A DNA stretch of 64,000 nucleotides from Sophora flavescens (GCA_030762895.1 CM061062.1:4298293-4362292), one strand, 5' to 3'; positions 1 through 11,394 are shown, counted from the first letter of the stretch. Made by a program: numbers and translations. Notes: generated from the sequence alone by a model not told the origin.

Positions 1-480
1 ATACACAGTAAAATCATCCATAAACACCTCTATGCAGTTTTCATTAAAATCAGAGAAAATACTAAGCATGCATCTTTGAAAGGTGCCAGGAGCATTACAG
101 AGGCCAAATGGCATCCTCCTATAAGCAAACGTACCGAAGGGGCACGTGAAGGTGGTCTTTTCCTGATCCTCAGGGGCAATATGAATCTGGAAATACCCTG
201 AAATGCCTTCTAGAACACAATAATGGGATCTGACCAGCCAGCCGATCTAGCATCCGATCTATGAACGGCAAAGGAAAATGATCCTTTCGGTGGGCCTGGT
301 TTAGCTTCCTATAGTCTATACAAACTCTCCAGCTATTCTGGACTCTAGTAGGCACAAGTTCATTATTTTCATTCCTAACTACTGTTAAACCAGATTTCTT
401 TGGTACAACTTGAACCGGACTTACCCAAGAACTATCAGAAATGGGATAGATAATACACCGCCTGTAGAAGCTTGGTCACC
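1..480 (-). pseudogene. Reverse transcriptase fragment of the Athila-type element
   Basis: Read on the minus strand from about 480 down to 1, the segment encodes the N-terminal half of a Ty3/gypsy reverse transcriptase. It has an SSWVSPVQVVPKKSG entry motif, WRVCIDYRKLN with the fingers-domain RK, FPLPFIDRMLDRLAG, then PFGTFAYRRMPFGLCNAPGTF, and finally the catalytic FMDDF motif within 30 bases of the window edge. A frameshift just after RLAGQ separates the first part (355-170) from the catalytic part. In the family this enzyme copies element RNA into DNA in virus-like particles. This copy cannot give a full protein. Confidence 0.85.
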
Positions 481-1303
481 TCTTTCTTTACCACATCCAG
501 AATCGAGTGGGTTAAGTCGCCTTTGGGATCTGTCTCGATCAGCTTAGCCCCATCCTCCAAGAAAATTCTGTGCATGCATCCGGAGGGGCTAATTCTGGAA
601 TATCGGCCAATGTCCACCCAATGACCTTCTTGTTCTTTCTCGAACTTCTAAAAGCTTGTCTTCCTGATCGAGTTGAGGCCGGAGGAAATGATGATCGGCA
701 ATGTTGCATCCCTCCCCAAGTAGGCATACTTTAAGTTCTCAGGAAGTGGTTTGAGTTCCAAAGGAGGTGGCTGCTCAACAGATGGTGCATTGGGAGCAGC
801 CATAGGGTCAAGGACTTTTGCTGAGTAAACAGCTTCACTCTCATTATCACTTTCACTATCATCCTCACCCTGCAAGGTTAAATCCAAAAACTCAGAACAA
901 ACAGAACATGGGTTAGTGTTAGTGTAGTTAGTACAAGTATATACATCATCAAAACCAGAAATAACAGGAAAATCAGAAATAAGGTCATCATGAGTGTCCT
1001 CAATGAGCTAAGACAAAGAACTCTAAGTGGAATACAGAGTGCTCCTCTCACTGGGTGCTTCATAGCATCAAAAATCTTGAATTTGGCCACAATACCACCA
1101 AACTCCATCGACATAGTCCCATCATAAACATCAATCTTGGTCTTGGATGTCATCATGAATGGTCTCCCAAGATTATGGGTGATCTACTGGATCGAGTCTC
1201 TCCCGCCATGTCTAGGATATAGAAGTCTGCAGGGGAATATCAAATCATCAACTTGCACTAGGACATCCTCTACCATCCCCATGGGTCGGGCACCTTTGTC
1301 CCG

Positions 1304-1723
1304 TTAGCCAATCGAATGGTAAGACTCAGATATCTGCAATGGCCCCGGATCAAGGTTATTAAAGATGGAGGTAGGCATGACATTGATTGATGCTCCCAAG
1401 TCCAAAGATGCGGTTCTCAAACTTCTTGTCCCCAATAGTGCATGGGATGGTGAAAGTGCCGGATCCTTGCACTTTTGTGGCGATGCTTGATTAGGGCCTA
1501 TAGAAGCAACTCTCTCTATCTTTGACTGGATAAGCGCCGAGACATTCATTCCCAAGTCAACCCTCTCATTAGTCTTCATCTTCCTCTTGTTAGTGCATAG
1601 GTCCTTCGGAAATTTAGCATATCCGGGCACTTGCTTGATCACATCCAACAATGGAATATTAACAGCTACTTTTCTAAAAACATCAAGAATCTCCTTCTCT
1701 TTATTCTCACCACCCATCTTCAA
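1304..1723 (-). pseudogene. Gag-pol aspartic protease segment of the Athila-type element
   Basis: A 139-codon open stretch on the minus strand carries a region typical of Athila polyproteins (DVFRKVAVNIPLLDVIKQVP, LCTNKRKMK) followed by the retropepsin-type active site written as LDLGASINVMP. The usual DTGA or DSGA reads DLGA here, as in many Athila copies. The protease normally cuts the Gag-Pol polyprotein. Upstream gag and downstream RT are in other frames, so the polyprotein is interrupted. Codons 60-100 look scrambled compared with the flanks, suggesting local indels. Confidence 0.8.
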
Positions 1724-1929
1724 ATTTTTCTGAATTCTGTGGGGAATGGAATGGGTGGTCTATACACTCTCTCGCTTTCAACTTCAACCACAGGTTCAGG
1801 AGTAACCTCATCGAGTAGGGCTCGGGAGTAGCCTTAACAGCTTTCTTCATCCTTTCCAAGTGGCCTCAACAACCTTTCCGGATCTCGGAGAGATGACACT
1901 CACATTAGGGTTGGAGGCATTAGGATTTA

Positions 1930-3290
1930 TCACCGGTCAGGCAGCAGCTGGTTTGTCCCTTGACCTTGTTGTATACTATTCATGGATGTAGCCAACTGTC
2001 CAATCTGAGTCCTCAAATCTTGAATACTAGCATCTGTCCTCTGCTGAAACTGTACACTAGATGCAGCCATTTGCTTCACCAAGTCTTCTAATGATGGTCC
2101 AGAAGGTGCAGAAGTGGTCACTGGAGGATGATTCTGAGGTGCCATCGGCTGTTGTTGGGAAGAGTTCCCATACCGCAGATTAGGGTGATTTCTCCAGCTA
2201 GGATGGTACCTATTAGTAGAGAGATCTGGAATACTGTACCGATTCTGACTGCCTCCTTGATTATAGGGGTTCACTGCATAAGCCTGAGGTACTTCACTAA
2301 CAAACTCTTCTCTCTGGATCGGGCATGGATCAAATGGGTGCTCAGGTGCATTGCACATGCTACATAACTTTGCAGGCTGAACCTTGTCTATTGCCAATTG
2401 TCTCACAAAGGAAGTCAGCTCATCCAATCTATTCTCAAGGGCGGCCTGGTTGGAAGATGAACTATGAATCTCATGCACACCTCTTGGCTCAACTGAATTT
2501 CTTCTTGTAGAAAACTGCTGGGAATTCAACGACATATTCTCAATAAGTTGCTTAGCAAAGAATGGGGTCTTATCAACTAATGCTCCCCACTAGCAAGATC
2601 CAACGATTCCTATCCATAGGCAACAATCCTTCATAAAAGTATTGGATCGAGGAGTTGTTCGAGAAAATTTGATGTTTGGGGGCAACTAGATACCAAATGT
2701 TTGAACCTTTCCCAAGATTCAGACTAGTGACTCGTTCCTTGCCTCGATGCCACATATCTCTTTCCTTATTGAAGCAGCTCTTGAAGCAGGAAAATACCTT
2801 TCTAGGAACACCCTCTTGGGATCATTCCAAGTTGTGATGGAGTTAGGCTCAAGGTACAATAGCCAATCCTTTGCAGCTCCTTGGAGTGAAAATGGAAAGG
2901 CCTTGACTTGATCTTGTCCTCGGTGACTCCTCTGCTCTCGAGGTTGTGGAGCATACAACTTGGAATTCTTTCAAGTGCTTGTGTGGATCCTCACCGCAAG
3001 ACCATTAAACTTGGGCAACAGTGAATAAAACCAGATTTCGAGTTCAAAAGGGGTGTCAAGACCAGGGATAAGAAATACATAATCCATTATAGTTGACATC
3101 GGGGCAAGCTGCCTTAATGTCCTCTGGTCTCCCATGTTTCAAAAGCAGTTTTAAAATTGGAATTACTACTAGTGCTAGCCCGAAATTCCCTACGGAGTGT
3201 GTGCAATGTTCTTTCAATTTCCGGGTCAAAATCACACAGTTCAGGGCAATGAGACCTAGTAGCCAGACCAATTCAAAACAGAATAGAAAT
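1930..3290 (-). pseudogene. Gag region of the Athila-type element (broken)
   Basis: Three open pieces make up a decayed capsid gene. The piece at 3271-3056 is the poorly preserved N-terminal part. The piece at 2958-2719 holds the gag core with AFPFSLQGAAKDWLLYL and RVFLERYFPASRAASIRKEI. The piece at 2535-1930 holds the nucleocapsid zinc knuckle (Cys-x2-Cys-x4-His-x4-Cys in CSMCNAPEHPFDPC) and a long Gln/Asn/Ser-rich tail with QLATSMNSIQQGQG. Gag forms the particle and binds element RNA. Frameshifts between the pieces and at about 2720 and 3055 rule out function. Confidence 0.82.
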
Positions 3291-3347
3291 TAAAAGAAAG
3301 AAAATAAAATAAAATAAAAACAAATTGCGAAAAATAACAACTCAGAG

Positions 3348-3365
3348 TCCCCGGCAACGGCGCCA
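3348..3365 (-). other. Primer binding site matching tRNA-Asp
   Basis: On the minus strand this is TGGCGCCGTTGCCGGGGA, complementary to the 3' end of plant tRNA-Asp. It sits 5 bases inside the LTR edge at 3371. Primer sites of this type are usual for Athila elements and define 3371 as the inner LTR boundary. Confidence 0.85.
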
Positions 3366-3370
3366 ATTTT

Positions 3371-4581
3371 TGGTCGCGCTGTCGCGCACGCGCCAAAAAG
3401 GACGAGCGGGTTTAAAACTGTAGTGTAGTGCGACAACTCGGATGTCGTCTCTCAAGGACTCTGAGAATATTATCTTTCACAAAAATAAGTTTTGGGGGGG
3501 GGTTTTGGGTTGGAGTGCAAATAAGAAACAAACAAAATATTAAAGACAGAGCGATTGAAAACAAACAGTTCAAGGAGGTTATCAATAGTCAAAAACAGAT
3601 TAATCTATTGCTCTTGATTTCCCACTATCATAGGTTCATACAATTTCCAAGCCCTAAACAAATTCTTATCCCCTCCCGGTTGTAGCAACAATTTACAAAC
3701 GAGACTACTGCTACAGATACATGTCCCTATTCCCGAATTAAACAAACGGGGTTAAGCCCTCATGAACTAAACGAACATGAACGTACACACGCGAATTAAA
3801 CAAACGCGATTGATTATAGGAACATGATATCACCGGAAATAAATCAATACAATGCATTATACTCCTGAATTAAACAAACAGAAATACAAGGCATGGCATT
3901 GAAGAGGGAAAAGCATACAAAACAGGAAAGTATAAGAACCTCAAGTATGTGGAAATCAATTACAATAGATCAATCCCAAGAATTTAGTTCTCCATTACAG
4001 ACAGAAGGAAAACTCAAAAGTGTAATGTAAAGTAGTGAAAAACTGGATGATTTCTGTCTGCAGCGTTTCTGCTTTTATAAGAGGCTGCGCATCACGGCCG
4101 TGATGGCTGTCACGGCCAGGCCGTGATCGTCTCTGCCAAGGGTGACCTTTCGCATTCTGGTACGTTACGGCCGTGATGGCTATCACGGGCAGGCCGTGAT
4201 ACATTCTGACTTTTGGTTTCTCTCTTGTCACGGCCGTGACCTTCATCACGGCCAGGCCGTGATCCTTTCTGACTTTTTGCATTTCTTTATCACGCCCGTG
4301 ATGTGTATCACGGCTGGGCCGTGATCGCTTCTGACTTTTCATGATCTTCTCATCACGGTCGTGACCAGTGTCACGGCCTGGGCGTGATAGCCTCTGCTTC
4401 AGATACACTTCCTTACTTGCTCTTCTTATTATCCTGAAACAACAAAATAGCCATAAGCTTTATTTAATTCAAAACTAGCTAAATTAACCTAAAACTACGC
4501 AAACGACTCAAAACCTTGCTTGAGGACAATCTAATCTAATTTGGGTGAAAGTAGGATATAATTTGCACAAAACCCTGGTCA
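3371..4581 (-). mobile_element. 5' LTR of the Athila-type element
   Basis: The inner edge is set by the primer site; on the minus strand the LTR ends in ...GCGACCA. The outer edge is proposed at 4581, where the minus strand begins TGACCAGGG, giving TG...CA ends and a length of 1211 bp. The partner LTR is off the window, so the outer edge and the target duplication cannot be tested. The LTR contains a palindrome-bearing tandem array at 4090-4400. Confidence 0.7.
4090..4400. repeat. GC-rich palindromic tandem array inside the Athila LTR (5 units of ~62 bp)
   Basis: Five units each hold two copies of a CACGGCCGTGA-like palindrome separated by about 6 bases, then a T/C-rich spacer with TTCTGACTTTT. 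Units begin near 4091, 4164, 4229, 4290 and 4352. The array is far more GC-rich than its surroundings. Units differ by several substitutions, mostly ones that weaken one half of the palindrome. Confidence 0.85.
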
Positions 4582-5026
4582 TACTAGCCATAAAACTAGA
4601 TGAGCCAGAGGCTTATCAGGTACCTGTCAATTAGCCTTTGCGTCCTGCAAGAAAGAAAAAGGCGAAGAAAAATGGAAAAGGTATTCTTTGTTTGCAGGCA
4701 AAAGCAGGCCGTGAGTTGGATAAAGGAAAATGTGTCATACAAGATCATGCTTTGTTTGGTGGATGGGGTAACAAATAACCTAATTGGATCGGCCAAGCCT
4801 CAACCTCAAAGTTGAGTTTCGAAACTCACTGATTTTTTTACATGCGATCTCAATATCAGGTTACCTATTTTTACTTTCCAATTATTTTCAGGTGGTAATT
4901 ATACTTTTATACACCTTTGTTATCGGTTATTGATTAAAGCAATGAAAATAAATTACAGAAATAAAAAAGCAATGAATTGTTGTTAGGTCGAAAACGAAAT
5001 AGGAAAGGTATTCATTGTCGCTTCCA
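4582..5026. other. Spacer, no gene seen
   Basis: About 440 bases between the Athila LTR and the FAR1-like pseudogene. No convincing coding pattern or repeat was recognised. Short open stretches on both strands around 4596-4815 look like chance. Confidence 0.4.
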
Positions 5027-7860
5027 TGGTCGAAGCAATTTCGACTAAATCCCCATCATCATCCGATCGTGACGGTGATTTTGTGGAACCCAGAAGGTAA
5101 TCCGCTGAAAAGCTGATTGGTTGACAAGTACGCAGTGTATTCTACGAGATGGGTGATTGCATAAACTCACAGGTTAGTAGATTTGATCAACATGATTTTG
5201 CTGCCACTGGAGTATGTCAATCGGTTGACTCCTTATGTTTGAATGATTTACTTAAATTTTTTTTTGTGGGTAGCTAATAAGAAGGTTGTGCGTATTGGGA
5301 TGATGAATGATGAGTTGATGTATGTGTAGGGTTTATTTAAGTGGGGGTTCGATTGATGTGTATCATATATTGTTTCAATAGATGTAGGATTAGTTAAGGA
5401 TTGGTTGTAAATATTGTCGTTATATATGCAAATGCGGTTGTTCTGGCTTGGATGAAAATCTAGAAAGGACGGTTAACATGGTTTGTTAATGTGGGGCTAA
5501 TTTTCAATGTGTGGTTGTCCAGGGTATAGAAGATCTTTCCCTGGATTCTGTAAATGTTGAGGAAGCTGAAAATGAAAATGTTGATGAAGCAGAAGATGGC
5601 AGTGTTGATGCAGATGAGAATGACAATGTTATGGAAGATGGTACCCAGAATGTTGAACAAGATGAGAATGACAATGTTGTGGAAGATGATAATGATAATT
5701 TTGAGGAAGCTGAATCTAACAATGACGAGGAAGATGCAAATGAGAATGTACAGGGTGATGATACTGATGAGGATGTGAGAACTAATTTATCAAATGTTGA
5801 TTTTTTTACGGTCACCGTTGATTAGGTAAAGGGAATGGAGTTTGCAGATGTGGTTCTGCATATGCGTTTTATAATGAATATTGTAAAGTGAAAGACTTTA
5901 GCGTACGGAAAAACAAGTGTGGGAAAAATAAGAACAATGAAATAACTTGGCAACAATTTGTTTGTTCAAGTGAGGGTTTTCGGGATTCCAAGTATATGAA
6001 CCTGCCTAACCGTCAACGTGAGCATAGAGTTGTAACACGGTTTGGATGTGAAGCTGAAATGCGCATTAGTTTTGATACTAGCAGTGGACGATGGTCTATG
6101 TCGCGGTTTGGCGATATACATAACCATCAACTACTGGGTGATAAATACTTTGGGCTACTACGGTCACACCGCAAGATGTCTGCTGCTGATGTTGCACAGT
6201 TGGATAGCATGCGGAAAAGTGGCATTAGCATTCCGAAGATTTATGGTTCATTTGCTAGCCAATCAAGTGGGTATCATAAGATTGGCTTTGGAAAAAAAGA
6301 GATGTCTAACTGTGTCCCAAAGGAGAGAAAAATGCAGGAAAGTGATTTAAAGGAGGTTGCAAAGTTCCTTAGGGAAATGCGAAGTAAAGATCCAACACTT
6401 TTATGTAGTCACAAAGCGGGTGTTGATGGGCGGTTGAAGTATTTGTTTTGGTGTGATGGGACCTCCCAACTTGATTATGATGTGTTTGGCCAAATATTGG
6501 CATTTGATGCCACATATGGTAGAAATAAGTACAAATGTCCTGTTGTTGTGTTCTCTGGTGTTAATCATCACAAGCAAACATGTGTTTTTGGATGTGCTAT
6601 TGTATCATATGAGAAAGAGGAGACAAATGTATGGGTTCTATCACAATTTCTAGAAGCAATGAAGGGGAAGACCCCCAGTTGTGTCATTACTGACGGGGAC
6701 CTATCTATGAGAAATGCAATTGCTAAAGTTTTTCCGGAGGCACATCACAGGCTATGTGGATGGCACTTGATAAGGAATGTCACGGCTAATGTTGGGGATA
6801 TTCAATTTACTCAATTGTTTTAAGATTTGCATGCTCTCAAATTGTGACATAAGTGAGTTTGAAGAGATGTGGGCAGCAGCCGTCGAGGAATGTGGTTTGG
6901 TTGAGAATGGTAGGGTGCAACAGTTGTATGAAAAAAACCTAATGTGGTCAACAGCTCATATAAAAGGCAAGTTCTTTGCGGGTATGAGGACGACATGTCG
7001 GTGTGAGGCCCTGCATGCCCACATGGGTAAGTATATACAATCCAGGTTCAATCTGAAAGACTGTCTATTTCACTTTCAAAGGTGCCTTGAGTACATTCGC
7101 AGTAAGGAGATTGAAGCAGATTTGAAATCAGCTTATGGAGTACCTGTCATGCAAACTGAACTTATATCCTTAGAGCAACACGATGCAGAAGTGTATACAA
7201 GAGAAATGTTTTATATATTTTGGAAAAGGTTGTTTAAGTCGTTGGGTATCAATGTCTTAAATTGTATCGAGACAACATCTGCAAAGATTTTTACTGTGGG
7301 TAAATACTGTAGGCCCAATTTGAGATGGCATGTGTCCTTGTATCCTACTGAAATGCAAGCTCGATGTTCTTGCCAAGGTATGGAATCTGATGGGATTCCA
7401 TGTGTGCATATAATAAGAGTGTTGGTGTTGTTGGACTTTGACCACATTCCTAGCTGTCTTGTTTTACCCAGATGGACAAAATCAGCTAAACAAGAGGCCG
7501 AAGGCAGACATTTTCCTGGTAACATGGGTGGCAATAATGCACTTTACAATGGGCGGTATACTTCGTTGATAGATAGTTGCAGGCGACTGTGTACATATGC
7601 AGCTAGAAACTATGAGGACTTTACTGATATAAGGGAAAAGGTATTGTATGAGACAGAACAACTTCAAACAAAGCATCGAAAAGCTTGTTCACAACAGGGT
7701 AGGGAGGGGGATGACGGTGGTCACACAAGAAAGACGTGTACACATGCTGCAAGAATTCATCAGATGCAGACGTCGGTTGCATCAAATCTATATTCACCGG
7801 GGTAGGAGTGCACCCGTAGAATTATGGTTAGCAGGATCATATGTGATTGGTTAGTTGTTG
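5027..7860 (+). pseudogene. FAR1/FHY3-related (FRS) protein or MULE transposase, broken copy
   Basis: The parts follow the FRS order. First comes a low-complexity acidic Asn/Glu/Asp region (5521-5810). Next is a FAR1-type zinc domain with GCEAEMRISFD and HNHQL (5888-6140). The MULE transposase core follows, with FDATYGRNKYKCP and ITDGD (6500-6790), then a SWIM zinc finger CSCQGMESDGIPCVH (7360-7420). An in-frame TAG at 5823-5825, a frameshift near 5855 (after GMEFADV) and another in a T run at about 6820 break it; a further frame change lies near 7650. A possible first exon starts ATG at 5027, but its phase does not join cleanly to a 3' splice site at 5520. FRS proteins are transcription factors derived from Mutator-like transposases. 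No terminal inverted repeats were found, so host gene and transposon cannot be told apart. Confidence 0.85.
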
Positions 7861-8096
7861 CATGAATGTGCTTATGATTAATTTGTTATTGATGCATGTA
7901 TTTGCCCTTTGGTTCCTAACATTGTATTACTGTTTTGTATGAAGGCATAGTTGTAAAAGAATCGGTTATGCAGTATGTTACATGGTACATACATGATATT
8001 GCAGAGTCGGGTTGATAGTTTTGAAAATCCCAGAGTTGGCGTGGTGTAGTTTAGCAGTTGATGCCATGAATGTGTTGGTAGTGGCTACGGTCTCAA
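7861..8096. other. Spacer downstream of the FRS pseudogene
   Basis: Roughly 240 bases with no coding signal. Probably 3' flank of the FRS locus. Confidence 0.3.
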
Positions 8097-8114
8097 GGGG
8101 GGGGGGGGGGGGGG
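8097..8114. repeat. Poly(G) run of 18
   Basis: Eighteen consecutive G on the + strand, between the end of the FRS locus and a repeat region. Such a long G run is rare in AT-rich plant DNA and is prone to length change or assembly error. Confidence 0.9.
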
Positions 8115-8334
8115 AATTGAGATAGTGAAAACTTATTCAACAATTTAAAGTAAAACATTGTATCTTTTAAAGAAAATTGGTTTTCACTCAATTTTAATTC
8201 CAAGAATTAGGTTATGGAACAAGTAATGATGACAAGAAGAATTATAAGTAGTAACAGATCTTAACACAGATTGCAGATTTAAAGATTCAAGTTTAACAAG
8301 TATATGGAGTTTATGGATTAGAAGAACACATAAA

Positions 8335-8640
8335 CCGATTTATCCTGGTTCGGCTACCTCCTCCGGTAAGCCTACATCCAGTCCCACACCTCTGTGGATT
8401 TCTTCACTATAATCAGCAATTACACAATTCTAATTACAGCAACACAAGGATACCCTCCTTGCTTAAAAAATCTCCAGAAAGCACACTAGCTTTCTTTACC
8501 CAATGATCCCTTCCATCCTTGTTGAACCCTAAGAGATACCCTCTCTTAGTCACTCTAATTCACAAAAAGAATTGAGTAGAAGCAAGACTCTAAAAGCCTG
8601 ATAAAACAAATTGAAGTTCTAACTATCACACTTTTCTCAG
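8335..8640. repeat. Dispersed repeat, copy A
   Basis: Contains GGTAAGCCTACATCCAGTCC followed by CACACCTCTGTGG and, about 200 bases on, AGAATTGAGTAGAAGCAAGA and AAATTGAAGTTCTAAC. The same words recur in the same order at 10733-10870, where the middle is shorter. It looks like part of an LTR or other non-coding transposon end, but its family was not recognised. Confidence 0.7.
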
Positions 8641-8884
8641 AGATAAAGCACTTTGTTTCACAATTAGTATGAGTTGCGTTGTTGTTGTTGTTGATGCGTG
8701 TTCCTTTGATCCCTCTTTATATAGAAGACAGATTATAGCCGCGTTTAATTGAAGAGAAAAATATCCGCGTCCATTTGCCACGTCAGCAGACGGGAGTATT
8801 AGCTCAAGGTAATTGGACGGGCTGTAATTTCTAGACGATCTTTATATACCATGTAAGTGTACGAAGCTTCTAGCGTGTATCATT

Positions 8885-9300
8885 TAGTAGACAAGCTCCA
8901 AGTGTTACTGTAAGTGGACGAGGTATCCTTAGTGGACGCACTCTTCTTTTGCATCAGTGGACGCGTGCTTCTGTTATATCAGTGGACACGCTCTTCTTTT
9001 ACATCAGTGGACGCGTGCTTCTGTTATATCAGTGGACGCGCTCTTCTTTTACGTCAATGGACGCGTGCTTCTTTTTACATCAGTGGACGTGTGCTTCTGT
9101 TATATCAGTGGACGCACTCTTCTATTATATCAGTGGACGCGAGCTCCTTTTTACATCAGTGGACGCGCACTCCTTTTTACATTAGTGGACACGTGCTTCT
9201 TTTACTTCTATTCGACGTGCTCCTGTGCCACGTCAGCAGACGAGACCTTCTGTTTCTTTCAGTGGACGCGCTTCATGTGCTCTTTCAGTGGACGACAACT
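8885..9300 (+). repeat. 25-26-bp tandem array (GTGGACGCG unit), plus orientation
   Basis: The word GTGGACG recurs at 8957, 8982, 9007, 9032, then about every 25-26 bases to near 9300, alternating GCTTCTGTTATATCA and GCTCTTCTTTTACATCA spacers. About 15 units are present and the array fades into scattered TTGGACG words up to 9425. Three overlapping reading frames across it are open only because of the repeat. A reverse-complement array lies at 13450-13835. Confidence 0.88.
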
Positions 9301-9304
9301 TTTT

Positions 9305-9815
9305 AATTGTTCATTGGACTTCATCTCTTTACTTTGTTGGACGTCATTCTTGGTTCACCTCATTGGACGAGCGCTTATATTTTCTCAGTGTTGGACGTGC
9401 GCTAGTCTTACTTTGTTGAACGAGTGATCTTGTATGCAACTTAACACGAAATGAGTACATAGTGAAAATTAAAAATCTTATGCAAAATACACTTTGTTTG
9501 TCATACATCAAAACATAAATGAGGGCTTAGTCTTAAAGAATGTCTGGTTGAACATATTGTTGTTCAGTATGATATAAATTACCTGGTAATTGAAGATGTT
9601 TTTTTATTTTATGTATAATAGTTGGGCAGATGTTTATGGAATGAATGTTTTATAAGTTCGTGGCAGCCTCATGGGGCATGTGTGGGCTTCATATGTACAT
9701 TTTAAAGTTAAATATATGGTCACACTTGCGCTACAGACTTTAATAGTGTTATGAACGATGTTTAAGACCAAGCTTTATGGGCCTTATGCTAGATATGGAT
9801 GAATAGCAGATGTGG
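9305..9815. other. AT-rich spacer
   Basis: Decayed tail of the 25-bp array to about 9425, then AT-rich sequence with no coding or repeat pattern recognised. Confidence 0.3.
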
Positions 9816-10738
9816 GCCTAATTTACATATGTAATATTGAAGGACACTATGCTAATGAATGCCCTAAAAAAAAGAGAATGATTTTAAAGAAAAAACAAAA
9901 TTAATAAAACAGGTTTTCCAAATATATGAACTTGAACCTTTAGAAGAAGAACTAAGTGATTCGGGAGTGAGTATATATGAATAAACAGAAAATGAACTAT
10001 CTTCAGAAGAAACAGAATCCGAATAATACTTATATACAAATACAGATGAGTAATAGGGAGACTGAAGCATATATAGATACGGGAGCAAGTCTTTATCTTG
10101 AGACAGAAACACTTCTTTATAAATGGGAAAAATTAGAAAAACCACTAAAAATACAGATTGCAGATGGTTCCATACATCCTCTATATTGTATAGCAAAAAG
10201 AATTACTTTGATAATACAAGAAAAAATATTTATCATACCTACGATATATAAACAAGAAACAGGAATAGATGTAATTATTGGAAATAATTTCTTACGGCTA
10301 TACGCACCATTTTGTCAATATCTGGAATATATTACCCTAAAGACACCATATCTTTATCAAAAACAAAAACGTGAAATTATCAAAATCCCAATAACTCATT
10401 TTTCTGAATGTACTTACTCAAACCTATCAAAGTCACGTCAGCTGAACCGTGGTGAGATAATTAGCTTAATTTGTACCAAAATTCGTCATGTACTATTAAC
10501 ATATATTTCAAATGAAGGTTTCATCAGGAATCTTGCATCAGAAAGAAGGACGCTTCAACAAAAACTAAAGAAAGATGCCCTCTGGACATGGACTGATGAG
10601 GATGATAGACTTATTATTAAAATGAAAGACTTATGCCGGGATCTTCCTGAGCTATATCGTCCATCGGATGATGATTTAATTATTATTGAGACGGATGCCT
10701 CAAAAGACTGTTGCCAATCATATTACCTCCTCTGGTAA
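9816..10738 (+). pseudogene. Endogenous caulimovirid (pararetrovirus) fragment: capsid zinc knuckle, protease, end of RT/start of RNase H
   Basis: At 9825-9855 the + strand encodes GHYANEC preceded by one Cys, the end of the zinc knuckle typical of caulimovirid capsids; the first Cys of the knuckle is absent. The 9977-10738 frame then carries a retropepsin-like domain with YIDTGAS and, about 70 residues on, IIGNNF, in the arrangement of caulimovirid polymerase polyproteins. After that the frame jumps to a segment with WTWTDEDD and IIETDAS, which in the family is the link from RT to RNase H. The RT palm and catalytic motif are missing, so there is an internal deletion of roughly a kilobase that kept the frame open. 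The frame ends inside an unrelated local repeat at about 10733. It is a dead relic. Confidence 0.85.
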
Positions 10739-10870
10739 GCCTACATCCAGTCCCACACCTCTGTGGTTTTCTCCATACTAATTCTCGAAGAGAATTGAGT
10801 AAAAGAAAGATTCTAAAAGTCTTATTATACAAATTGAAGTTCTAACCAATTCATTTCTCCAAACCCTAGA
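10733..10870. repeat. Dispersed repeat, copy B, fused to the caulimovirid relic
   Basis: Starts ACCTCCTCTGGTAAGCC and continues with CACACCTCTGTGG, AGAATTGAGTAAAAG and AAATTGAAGTTCTAAC, parallel to 8345-8640 but with about 180 bases missing from the middle. The join to the viral frame is abrupt. Confidence 0.7.
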
Positions 10871-11387
10871 CAATCTAGAAAAAAGTTTAACAAATCAGTC
10901 AACTTGTAGAAAAAAATTTGCAACAATAAATTAAATTAATGGATGCAAATAAACATAGATTACTAAATAAATACATTCCCATTCAGCTTCAACAAATAAA
11001 TAATTCTCTTCATCATGAACTTGAAAAGCCATTTCTATAATATCAATAACAATGAACCAATTAAATAAAAAACTGGAATGCAAGTGGGAAAAAGTAATAC
11101 AATAATATAAACAAAATAACAATTTCTATTACCTGGATGAATGTTAAAATTAATATTATTTCTTCCACATAATATATCCTCATAAATCACTTGAGTTGGT
11201 AGACAATGTCTTTGTGATTCCACCCGACTTAAAAAATCTAAATCTTTAATTTTTTCCTAAAAAATATAAAGTCATAAAAATATATATAAACAAAGTCTTC
11301 GAAGACAAAGTTAGTATATTCATATTACATTTCAAAAACATAATTAAATATTGAAGTAGATTAAACAATATGTCTCAAATAAATGAT
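10871..11387. other. AT-rich spacer
   Basis: About 500 AT-rich bases with no supported gene. Short open frames on the minus strand (11223-10931) have no recognisable content. Confidence 0.3.
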
Positions 11388-11394
11388 CTCATAA

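Larger units (their letters stand above)
1..3365 (-). mobile_element. Athila-type Ty3/gypsy retrotransposon, internal region (degenerate, runs off the window start)
   Basis: Minus-strand reading goes primer site, gag, protease, reverse transcriptase, which is the order of a Ty3/gypsy element. The gag has the retrotransposon-gag core (KDWLLYLEPNSITTWND), then a zinc knuckle (CSMCNAPEHPFDPC). The protease region has LDLGASINVMP, and the RT shows WRVCIDYRKLNQ and FMDDF. The wording of gag and protease, and a primer site matching tRNA-Asp, fit the Athila lineage. The frame is broken many times, so the copy is dead. The rest of pol, any env region and the 3' LTR would lie before base 1. Lineage is judged from motifs by eye. 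Confidence 0.88.

Noticed and set aside
4090..4400. CRISPR-like array (repeat and spacer of ~62 bp with palindromes)
   Set aside because: Units are diverged throughout, the 'spacers' are related to each other, and it lies in a plant LTR. It is a tandem repeat.
3995..4408. 137-codon minus-strand frame with SRPGRDTxHDRD repeats
   Set aside because: Translation of the palindromic LTR array; composition follows the repeat, not a protein family.
5504..5815. 103-codon minus-strand Ser-rich frame
   Set aside because: Shadow of the acidic Asn/Glu-rich segment of the FRS pseudogene.
8914..9427. Overlapping open frames of 66-156 codons rich in SVDA/ISGR words
   Set aside because: They arise in three frames from a 25-26-bp tandem repeat with no stop codons. 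The same occurs in reverse at 13423-13820. Not genes.
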